DNA from: Oerskovia merdavium
Lineage (GTDB): Bacteria; Actinomycetota; Actinomycetes; Actinomycetales; Cellulomonadaceae
NCBI RefSeq assembly: GCF_014836755.1
Contig: NZ_JACSQF010000019.1
Location: 1-64,000 of the forward strand
Reading direction: 5' to 3'
Length of the DNA stretch: 64,000 bases
Part shown: piece after piece, positions 41,755 to 48,657 of the stretch
How the letters are laid out: each line of letters begins with the position of its first letter
How positions within the stretch are numbered: the stretch's first letter is position 1
Notes under the pieces: model-generated
What the model saw: only the letters and a program-made list of their open reading frames with translations
Databases searched by the model: none
What the model was told of the DNA's origin: nothing
Made by a program: the position numbers and the translations under genes

Positions 41755-42504
41755 TCAGGACGAGGCATCCCCCGGCTTGCCCCGCAGGTACGAGTCGAGC
41801 AGCTCCCACGAGGGAGCGAACGGGCTCGCGCTCTGTCCCTCGGCGTGCTCGGTCGCGGTGTCGCGCGAGTGCTGGAGCACCTCGTCGTGCAGGCGCTCCA
41901 TCTTCTCGTCGAGCTCCGAGGCCGCGAGCGAGGCCTCCTTGAGCTCGTCGAGGAGGCGCTGCGGGACGGCCTTGTCGTACTTGTAGTAGATCTTGTGCTC
42001 GAGGCTGGCCCAGAAGTCCATGGCGATGGTCCGGATCTGGATCTCGACGACCACGGGCTGCACCCGGTCGGACAGGAACACGGGCACCTCGACGATCAGG
42101 TGCAGGCTCTTGTACCCGTTGCCCTTGGGGTGGGAGATGTAGTCGCGCTCCTCGAGCACCACGAGGTCCTGCTGCGCCGCGATCATGTCGCGCACCTTGT
42201 AGATGTCGGACACGAAGCTGCACGTGACGCGCACGCCCGCGATGTCGAAGATCTCCGCACGCAGCGCGTCGATCGTCAGGTCGACGCCCTTGCGCCGCGC
42301 CTTGGCGAGCAGCGACTCGGGCGACTTGAGGCGCGAGGACACGTGCTCGATCGGGTTGTACTCGTGGGCGTACGCGAACTCGTCGCGCAGGATGGTGATC
42401 TTGGTCATCACCTCGTCCATGCCGAACCGGTACGTCATCATCAGCCGCGTGAAGTGCTCCCGCAGGGCCCGTAGCTCTGCCCCGACCTGGGGTTCACCGC
42501 TCAT
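41755..42504 (-). CDS. Small alarmone synthetase, RelA/SpoT domain (GTP pyrophosphokinase)
   Basis: A 249-residue single-domain (p)ppGpp synthetase of the RelP/RelQ/YjbM kind without hydrolase or TGS domain. Typical pieces are HVSSRLKSPESLLAKARRKG, DIAGVRVTCSFVSDIYKV, HPKGNGYKSLHLIVE and VEIQIRTIAMDFWASLEHKIYYK, which hold the pyrophosphate-transfer and GTP-binding residues. A helical tail supports tetramer formation in relatives. The ATG at 42504 has GAGGAAC just upstream; an earlier start 11 codons before lacks one. It makes (p)ppGpp under stress. It stands alone next to the two-gene accessory module. Confidence 0.93.
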   Translation of the reverse strand: MSGEPQVGAELRALREHFTRLMMTYRFGMDEVMTKITILRDEFAYAHEYNPIEHVSSRLKSPESLLAKARRKGVDLTIDALRAEIFDIAGVRVTCSFVSDIYKVRDMIAAQQDLVVLEERDYISHPKGNGYKSLHLIVEVPVFLSDRVQPVVVEIQIRTIAMDFWASLEHKIYYKYDKAVPQRLLDELKEASLAASELDEKMERLHDEVLQHSRDTATEHAEGQSASPFAPSWELLDSYLRGKPGDASS

Positions 42505-42694
42505 GAGTTCCTCGCTGCTCGTGCTGACACCGACCATCTACCGTCGCACACCGCGCACCCCCGGAGGGACCGCGTCCGCCCTCGCCCCCGGGGCGTCTCA
42601 CGTCCTGGCGGGGCGCACGACCCGTGGCGCCGCGCGTCCGCAGGCCCAACGGCCCGGTTCTCCGGGACCTACGTCCTGACCTGCCGGAACACTG

Positions 42695-42709
42695 TTGACG
42701 CTGTGTCAA
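42695..42709. promoter_or_regulatory. Inverted repeat at the promoter of the TetR/DUF5692 pair
   Basis: TTGAC-GCTGT-GTCAA. The first arm can act as a -35 box (TTGACG) with TAGCGT (42719-42724) as -10 at 18 nt. The palindrome is the likely site of the TetR protein encoded 46 nt downstream. The rest of 42505-42754 shows no gene. Confidence 0.6.
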
Positions 42710-42754
42710 TAGCGGTCCTAGCGTCGGTCTCATCAGCTCGAGAAGGAGCCCCAG

Positions 42755-43366
42755 ATGACCGACGCCACGAAGCCCAGACGACGCCGTTCGGCGCCCGAGG
42801 TGCGGGCCGAGGAGATCGTCCTCGCGGCCCGCGAGCTGTTCGCCGAGCAGGGCATCGCCCACACCTCGACCAAGGACGTCGCCGAGCGGGCGGGCGTGGC
42901 CCGGGGGCTCGTCTACTACTACTTCCCCGACAAGGACGCGCTCGTCGACGCGGTCCTCGAGGGGTACGTCGCCGAGTTCGTCGAGGCCGTGCACGCCTGG
43001 GACGCAGCCCGCGAGCCGGGCAACATCGACAAGGCGCTCGTCGACTGCGTCGCGATGTTCCGCACCCACCTGCGCTCGGTCGACCCGCTGCGCGACGACC
43101 TGCAGCGCGCCGAGCACACAGGGCTGTACAACCGGTTCCTCGACCGCGCAGTGCGCGCGGTCGTCGAATGCGTCGAGGCCACCACGGTCGAGGCCTACGC
43201 GGCCCGGCACCAGGTCCGCATCGAGCACGTGCCCGAGACGTTCTACGTCCTGGTCTACGGCCTCGTGGGCCTGGCCCGGAACTGCCCCGAGGTCGACGAC
43301 GCGGTGCTCGTGACGATCGTGCGGCAGGCGCTGCACCTCGAGGGGGCGCGGGCCGATTCCGAGTGA
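42755..43366 (+). CDS. TetR/AcrR family transcriptional regulator
   Basis: A 203-residue TetR-type regulator with the DNA-binding helices at about 30-60 (TSTKDVAERAGVARGLVYYYF) and a helical ligand domain. ATG after GAAGGAG. It precedes the DUF5692 membrane protein on the same strand with 114 nt between; an inverted repeat at its promoter suggests autorepression. The ligand is unknown. Confidence 0.92.
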   Translation: MTDATKPRRRRSAPEVRAEEIVLAARELFAEQGIAHTSTKDVAERAGVARGLVYYYFPDKDALVDAVLEGYVAEFVEAVHAWDAAREPGNIDKALVDCVAMFRTHLRSVDPLRDDLQRAEHTGLYNRFLDRAVRAVVECVEATTVEAYAARHQVRIEHVPETFYVLVYGLVGLARNCPEVDDAVLVTIVRQALHLEGARADSE

Positions 43367-43480
43367 CGCGACAGCACGGACCACACCGGTGCGCCGGGGT
43401 CCGCGCCCGTCCACCTGGCGCACCTCCCCCACCCGCCGGGACGACACCTGCCGTCCCGCCGTCCTGAGAAAGGGAGCGAC

Positions 43481-44440
43481 GTGTTCCTGTTCGACTCCAT
43501 CCCCTGGCAAGCCGCCGTCATGTGGTTCGTGGTGCTCGCGGCCCTCGTCGGCCTCAACGAGCTGGTCCGCTGGTCCAAGACCGCCGCGATCGGGATCTTC
43601 ATCGTCCTGCCGGTCCTGCTGACGATCTTCGTGTGGCCGCACACCGCGGGCGCCGGTTCCTCGACCGGCACCTGGTTCCACTGGGTCAAGGTGTACTCGG
43701 CCCTGGCCGGGTGCATCGGCTTCATGCTCATCCGCTACAACCCGCGCATCGCGGCCATGAAGTACGCGTTGCTGTTCCCGCCCGCGATCCTGGGCCTCAA
43801 CATCCTCGAGGCCGTGATCCGCGACTTCCAGGTCTACGGCATGCACGGCATGGTCGACGGCGTCTTCATGGTCGGCGGCTCGTGGAACATCATGAACGGC
43901 GTCGCGGGGATCCTGAACCTGCTGACGATCTGCGGCTGGGCCGGCATCTACATCACGCGCGACCGTTTCAAGGACATGGTCTGGCCCGACATGATGTGGT
44001 TCTGGATCATCGCGTACGACCTGTGGAACTTCGCGTACGTCTACAACTGCGTGGGTGACCACGCGTTCTACGCGGGCGCCGCGCTGCTCATCAGCTGCAC
44101 CATCCCGGCGTTCTTCCTGCGCAAGGGTGCCTGGCTCCAGCACCGCGCTCACACGCTCGCGTTCTGGATGATGTTCACGATGGCAGTGCCGACGTTCGTC
44201 TCCGACTCGGCGTTCGCGGTCGACTCGTCGCACAACCCGACGGCGCTGTTCGTCGTGAGCCTCGTCTCGCTCCTCGCGAACGTCGCGGTCGCGGTCTACC
44301 AGGCCAAGGTCATCGTGACCAGGCGGCGCAACCCGCTGCGCGACGAGCTGTTCACCGACCACAAGTCCTACCAGGAGCTCGCCAAGGACCGTCCCGCCCC
44401 GAGCCCCGTGGCGGCAGCCGCGGGCAGCGTGACCACCTGA
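43481..44440 (+). CDS. DUF5692 family membrane protein
   Basis: A 319-residue protein with about eight hydrophobic helices and many Trp residues near the ends of helices, of the DUF5692 family, function unknown. Recognisable segments are LNELVRWSKTAAIGIF, MFNI-free loops around YGMHGMVDGVFMVGGSW and WPDMMWFWIIAYDLWNFAY. GTG start after GAAAGGGAG. Its position behind a TetR gene suggests ligand-controlled expression. Nothing in the sequence identifies a substrate. Confidence 0.8.
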   Translation: MFLFDSIPWQAAVMWFVVLAALVGLNELVRWSKTAAIGIFIVLPVLLTIFVWPHTAGAGSSTGTWFHWVKVYSALAGCIGFMLIRYNPRIAAMKYALLFPPAILGLNILEAVIRDFQVYGMHGMVDGVFMVGGSWNIMNGVAGILNLLTICGWAGIYITRDRFKDMVWPDMMWFWIIAYDLWNFAYVYNCVGDHAFYAGAALLISCTIPAFFLRKGAWLQHRAHTLAFWMMFTMAVPTFVSDSAFAVDSSHNPTALFVVSLVSLLANVAVAVYQAKVIVTRRRNPLRDELFTDHKSYQELAKDRPAPSPVAAAAGSVTT

Positions 44441-44459
44441 GGTCCTCAGACCACGAAGT

Positions 44460-44493
44460 GCAGGGACCTCCGGCCGCGGCCGGAGGTCCCTGC
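44460..44493. terminator. 34-nt perfect palindrome, bidirectional terminator
   Basis: Two perfect 17-nt halves with no unpaired centre lie between the convergent DUF5692 and MFS genes. A long GC stem of this kind ends transcription from both sides. Confidence 0.8.
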
Positions 44494-44507
44494 GCTTGCG
44501 GTGGGGT

Positions 44508-46214
44508 CTACCGCTGGCGGGGCTGCGGTCCGCTGGTCGCGTCCTCGAAGGGCCCGACGGCGTCGCTCGCCTCGTCCTCGTCGGTCACCAGGAGCTGGCC
44601 CTCGGCCAGGGACTCCGCGGCGATCTCGTGCTCGACCGAGGTCGCGAGCGGCTTCTCGTGGATGAAGCACAGGGCGATCGCGGCGATGAGCGCGAGCGGC
44701 ACCATGTAGAGGAAGAGCGGCACGAGCGCCTCGTTGTAGGACTCGATCACGAGGGCGCGCACACCGTCGGGCAGGGACTGGACCAGGTCCGGGGTGAGCG
44801 AGCCCGTCCCTCCCGCCGAGCCCGTGCCCTGCGGGAACTTCTCCGCGATGAGCGTGGTCAGGCGCGAGATGAAGACGCTGCCGACCACGGCCGAGCCCAG
44901 CGTGGCACCGACCTGACGGAAGTAGTTGTTGGCCGCGGTCGCGGTGCCGACCTCGCGCAGGGGGAACGAGTTCTGCACGATCAGCGTGAGGATCTGCATG
45001 CTGCTGCCCAGCCCGATCCCGATCACCCCGAGGAACACGCAGATCATCGGGGTCGGGGTGTCGGCCTTGACGGTCGAGAGCAGGGCCAGGCCCACGCCCA
45101 GGATCAGCGAACCGACGATCGGGAGGACCTTGTACCTCCCGGTCCGCGAGACCATCTGGCCCGTGATGACCGAGGTGACGAGCAGCGATCCCATCATGGG
45201 GATCATGAGCAGGCCTGCGACGGTCGCGCTCGCGCCGGTCGCCATCTGGAGGTACGTCGGCATGTAGCCGATCGCGCCGAACATCGCGATACCGGTCGCG
45301 AGCGCCGCGATGGTCGTGACCGTGAAATTGCGGTCAGCGAACAGGTGCAGCGGGATGATCGGCTCGTCGGCACGCTTCTCGACGAGCACGAACGCCACGG
45401 CGGCCACGACCGCCAGCGCGATGAGCCCGAGGATCGTCGCCGAGCCCCACGCGTACTGCGAGCCGCCCCAGGTCCCGACCAGCACGATCGCCGTGGTGGC
45501 CACGGCCATGAGGGCCATGCCGAGGTAGTCGTGGCGCACGCGCTCTGCGCCTCGCTGCTTGGCGGGCAGGTGCAGCAGGAAGATCGCTGCGAGCGCGGCG
45601 AGGATGCCCAGGGGGATGTTGATCCAGAAGACCCAGCGCCAGCCGGGCCCCTCGGTGAACCAGCCGCCCAGCAACGGTCCCGCGACCGAGGAGACCGCGA
45701 AGACCGCGCCCATGATGCCCATGTACTTGCCGCGCTCCCGCGCGGGGATGACGTCGGCGATCGCGGCCTGCGACAGGATCATGAGCCCACCGCCGCCCAG
45801 GCCCTGGACCGTGCGGCCCACGATGAGCAGGTTCATGTCGCCTGCGACGGCGCCGATCACGGAGCCCGCCATGAACAGCAGGATCGCGGTGAGCAGCAGG
45901 GGCTTGCGGCCCAGGACGTCCGAGATCTTGCCGTAGATCGGCATGGTGATGGTCGAGGCGAGGATGAAGGCCGTGATGACCCAGCTCATGTGCTCGACGC
46001 CGTTGAGCTCGCCCACGATGGTGGGCAGAGCACTGGACAGGACGGTCTGGTTGAGCGACGCGAGCAGCATGGTGACCATGAGGCCCATGAACAGCAGGAC
46101 GATCTTGCGGTCCTTCGGTGCTGGGGCCGCCGCGGACGTGGCCTGTCCGGGCGCGGTGGGGGCCGCGCGCCGGGTGGGTGCCGGCGTGCCGCCGGCCGGG
46201 GTGGGGTGGGTCAT
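44508..46214 (-). CDS. MFS transporter, DHA2 (EmrB/QacA) multidrug exporter
   Basis: A 568-residue, 14-span proton-coupled exporter. It begins with a Pro/Ala/Thr-rich cytoplasmic lead of about 30 residues. Motifs are SLNQTVLSSALPTIVGEL in span 1, the A loop GKISDVLGRKPLLLTA and motif C near GPLLGGWFTEGPGWRWVFWIN. The ATG overlaps the stop of a TetR gene (ATGA), so both are one operon under the iteron array at 46848-46893. The substrate is unknown. Confidence 0.93.
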   Translation of the reverse strand: MTHPTPAGGTPAPTRRAAPTAPGQATSAAAPAPKDRKIVLLFMGLMVTMLLASLNQTVLSSALPTIVGELNGVEHMSWVITAFILASTITMPIYGKISDVLGRKPLLLTAILLFMAGSVIGAVAGDMNLLIVGRTVQGLGGGGLMILSQAAIADVIPARERGKYMGIMGAVFAVSSVAGPLLGGWFTEGPGWRWVFWINIPLGILAALAAIFLLHLPAKQRGAERVRHDYLGMALMAVATTAIVLVGTWGGSQYAWGSATILGLIALAVVAAVAFVLVEKRADEPIIPLHLFADRNFTVTTIAALATGIAMFGAIGYMPTYLQMATGASATVAGLLMIPMMGSLLVTSVITGQMVSRTGRYKVLPIVGSLILGVGLALLSTVKADTPTPMICVFLGVIGIGLGSSMQILTLIVQNSFPLREVGTATAANNYFRQVGATLGSAVVGSVFISRLTTLIAEKFPQGTGSAGGTGSLTPDLVQSLPDGVRALVIESYNEALVPLFLYMVPLALIAAIALCFIHEKPLATSVEHEIAAESLAEGQLLVTDEDEASDAVGPFEDATSGPQPRQR

Positions 46215-46852
46215 AGCGTGGCCTCGAAGACCTCTCGGAAGATGGTGATCGCTTCGCTGATCTCGGCTTCGGCGTCGGCGTCGCTCAGGGCGGCTCCGGG
46301 GTCGCGCGAGTACGCGAAGCGCATGATGGTGCCGGCGAGCATGAGGAGCGCTCGGGCGGTGTCGGGGCTGTCGGGCAGGCCCAGCGACGCGAGCTCGCTG
46401 AACCCCGTCCCGTCCTCGGCCCGGTCGGACAGCAGGTCGTTGACGAGCGACTCGACCTGGGAGACGTAGCCCATGGCGTGCCGACGCAGCTCGGGGTGCT
46501 CCCGCACGAGCGCCTTGCGCTCGGCGAACGGCACGCCGGGGTGCAGCGTGGACCGCAGGATCGAGAGCAGGAACCGCACGACCCGCTCGAACGCGGGACC
46601 CTCGGTCTCCGCGCGGAAGGCGGCGAGCGCCTCGTCGGAGACGCGCGGGGGCACGAGCCCCAGGATCGCCTCCTCCTTGGTCGCGAAGTAGTTGAAGAAC
46701 GTCCGCTGCGAGACGCCTGCCGTGGCGGCGATCTCCTCGACGGTCGCGTGCTGGAGCCCCTTCTCACGGACCAGCGCGGCGGCCGCCTGATGGATCGTGA
46801 GCCAGGTCTCGGCGCGCTTGCGTTCGCGGAGGGACGTCGGAGGGTTGTGCAT
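46211..46852 (-). CDS. TetR family regulator, first gene of the TetR-MFS operon
   Basis: A 213-residue TetR protein, helix-turn-helix at about 30-60 (ATVEEIAATAGVSQRTFFNYF). The chosen start is the ATG at 46852, 6 nt after TATAGT, with no ribosome binding site (leaderless). An ATG 14 codons upstream would place the repeated TGCA sites inside the gene and adds a Cys-rich leader unlike the family. The protein presumably binds those iterons and represses itself and the exporter gene it overlaps. Confidence 0.9.
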   Translation of the reverse strand: MHNPPTSLRERKRAETWLTIHQAAAALVREKGLQHATVEEIAATAGVSQRTFFNYFATKEEAILGLVPPRVSDEALAAFRAETEGPAFERVVRFLLSILRSTLHPGVPFAERKALVREHPELRRHAMGYVSQVESLVNDLLSDRAEDGTGFSELASLGLPDSPDTARALLMLAGTIMRFAYSRDPGAALSDADAEAEISEAITIFREVFEATL

Positions 46853-46893
46853 TACTGCACTATATGCACGACTGCAAAGATTGCACAACTGCA
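46848..46893. promoter_or_regulatory. Three 17-bp TGCA iterons over the TetR-MFS promoter
   Basis: TGCA occurs at 46848, 46856, 46865, 46873, 46882 and 46890, i.e. with alternating 8- and 9-bp steps. This gives three direct units of 17 bp with the pattern TGCANNACTGCA. The -10 box (46859-46864) and the start codon lie inside the array, so bound repressor would cover the promoter. The TetR protein is the likely binder. Confidence 0.8.
46859..46864 (-). promoter_or_regulatory. -10 box of the 46852 tetR gene, leaderless type
   Basis: TATAGT on the minus strand followed by 6 nt and the ATG at 46852; it lies within the TGCA iteron array. Confidence 0.55.
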
Positions 46894-46994
46894 CGTTCGA
46901 GGTCTAGGTGGCGGGAGCGGAGCGGCCGTCGTCGGCCGGGCCGATCGACGACGGCCGCTCGGCACTCACGAAGGGTCGTCGACCCCCGCGCCCC

Positions 46995-47798
46995 TCACAT
47001 CCCCATCCCGCCGTCGACCGGGAGCCCCGCACCGTTGACGAACCGCGCCGCGTCCGATGCGAGGAACACGACGGCGTCGGCCATGTCCTCGACCGTCCCC
47101 AGGCGCCCGGAGGGAGTCAGGTCGACCACGGCACCGACCGCCTCCTGGGCCGAGCCGTACAGCCCCAGGGTTGCCATGTCGTTCGCGAGCCCCGCACCCA
47201 TCGCGGTCGGCACGAGGCCCGGGTAGACGCAGTTGACCCGGACGCCGTAGCCGAGCTTTCCGCTCTCCATGGCGGCGACGCGCGTCAGGCGGTCGACCGC
47301 GGACTTGGTGGCCGAGTAGACGGAGATGCCGGGGAAGGCGATCGTGGCCGCGACCGAGGAGACGTTCACGATCGCACCCCCGGAACCAGCGGGCCCACCG
47401 GGGCGCATCGCCCGCAGGCCGTGCTTGATCCCGAGCGTGGTCCCGAGGACGTTCACCTCCAGCATCCGCCGGACGTCGTCGGGATCGACCTCGGTGAGCA
47501 GCCCCGAGATCTCGATGCCCGCGTTGTTGACCAGGACGTCGAGCCCACCCACGGCGTCGATCGTCGCGGCGATCGCCCGCTCCCAGTCCGGCTCCACGGT
47601 GACGTCGAGCCGGGTGAACGCGTGCTCCTGCCCGTGCTCGGACGGCAGTCCGGCCGCGACCTGCGCTCCGCTGTCCTGCAGGTCCGCGACCACGACGGTC
47701 GCGCCCGCCGCCGCGAGAGCGCGGGCCATCCCTTCGCCGAGGCCCTGGGCCCCGCCCGTGACGAGGGCCCGGCGCCCGGTGAGGTCGAACACTGTCAT
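46995..47798 (-). CDS. SDR family NAD(P)-dependent oxidoreductase
   Basis: Classical short-chain dehydrogenase/reductase of 267 residues. Cofactor loop TGGAQGLGEGM near the N-terminus, Asp of VVVADL (prefers NAD by the usual rule), NNAG, catalytic Ser in NVSSVA and the pair YSATK. It ends with the family tail GAGLPVDGGMGM. The ATG at 47798 follows AGGAG at 8 nt; an earlier start 23 codons upstream adds a hydrophilic leader without a site. Substrate unknown; the closest named groups are 3-oxoacyl-ACP or hydroxysteroid-like dehydrogenases. Confidence 0.92.
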   Translation of the reverse strand: MTVFDLTGRRALVTGGAQGLGEGMARALAAAGATVVVADLQDSGAQVAAGLPSEHGQEHAFTRLDVTVEPDWERAIAATIDAVGGLDVLVNNAGIEISGLLTEVDPDDVRRMLEVNVLGTTLGIKHGLRAMRPGGPAGSGGAIVNVSSVAATIAFPGISVYSATKSAVDRLTRVAAMESGKLGYGVRVNCVYPGLVPTAMGAGLANDMATLGLYGSAQEAVGAVVDLTPSGRLGTVEDMADAVVFLASDAARFVNGAGLPVDGGMGM

Positions 47799-48021
47799 GG
47801 CATCTCCTGAGGTGTCGGCAGGGCGGTCGAGACAGGGAGGACCGGCCGCGCGGCGGCCGGTCGCCACCGCTGAGGCGGCCGAGAAGTGGTGCGCGTCACA
47901 TGCTCGCCGAGTCCCCCGTGCCCGTCAATCGCGCGCTCGCCCGGGCGGCTGCCGGTGGGTACGACGACGAGCAGGGGCCGGCCTACCCCGCTCCGGCCCC
48001 GTGCCACTGAGACGCCGTGCG

Positions 48022-48483
48022 TCACGAGCCCGTGAGATAGAGATGCTCGCTCGCCGCGCCGGAGCAACGGTCCCGTCTGCCCGCGGCCCGCAGCTGGCGA
48101 CCGAGCTCTCGGCGAAAGGCGCTCGACGCCTCGTCCACGGCCAGCTGGACCCGCCCGGCCGGGGACCGGACGACCAGCTGAGGCGGGCCGTAGGGGATCC
48201 AGAAGACGTCCACCTCGGTCACGCCCACCAGGTCGAGATCCGTTCGACGGGTCATGAATCGACGCAGGAGGTGCCCGTCGCGGAGGTCGAGCCGGATGCT
48301 GGGGCCCAGAGCCGCGTAGCCGATCCCGCCCACCACCGCCCCACAGATCAGGAGCACCCTCCACGGTCCGTCGGTGGCGAACGCCGCCAAGGGGACGACG
48401 ATCACGAGCGTGATGACGGCCAGCCCGGTCCGGTTCACGCGGTCGTACTCCACCAGGGTCGCCGCGACCGGTCCCTCGTCCAT
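48022..48483 (-). CDS. Small membrane protein, unknown function (PH-like appearance)
   Basis: A 153-residue protein with two adjacent hydrophobic helices (about 18-35 and 44-62) followed by a soluble beta-rich region (about 65-135: IRLDLRDGHLLRRF, PPQLVVRSPAGRVQLAV). This layout resembles bacterial PH-like membrane proteins, but I do not recognise the family. The first in-frame start is the ATG at 48483. It is divergent from ligD. Confidence 0.6.
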   Translation of the reverse strand: MDEGPVAATLVEYDRVNRTGLAVITLVIVVPLAAFATDGPWRVLLICGAVVGGIGYAALGPSIRLDLRDGHLLRRFMTRRTDLDLVGVTEVDVFWIPYGPPQLVVRSPAGRVQLAVDEASSAFRRELGRQLRAAGRRDRCSGAASEHLYLTGS

Positions 48484-48574
48484 GAGCCACTCGGTTCCCG
48501 GGCCGTCGGGGAGCTCGATGTCGACGGAGGTCCGGCCGCCGCACCGAGGGCCACCAGTTCCGGGACCGGCGCAA

Positions 48575-48584
48575 CGGTATACCG
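48575..48584. promoter_or_regulatory. 10-bp palindrome CGGTATACCG in the ligD upstream region
   Basis: A perfect palindrome in the 174-bp gap between the small membrane protein and ligD. Its core GGTATACC is the same as in the GntR operator at 51967-51974. Confidence 0.35.
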
Positions 48585-48657
48585 ATGGTGGGGTCCGGCA
48601 TCCGCCTGGCACACCACCCACCGAGCGCAACCACCCGCCCCGGGCAACCATGGACCC

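Noticed and set aside
46853-46894. Upstream ATG as start of the TetR gene at 46211
   Set aside because: It would turn the TGCA iterons and the -10 box into coding sequence with a Cys-rich leader; ATG 46852 fits a leaderless start.
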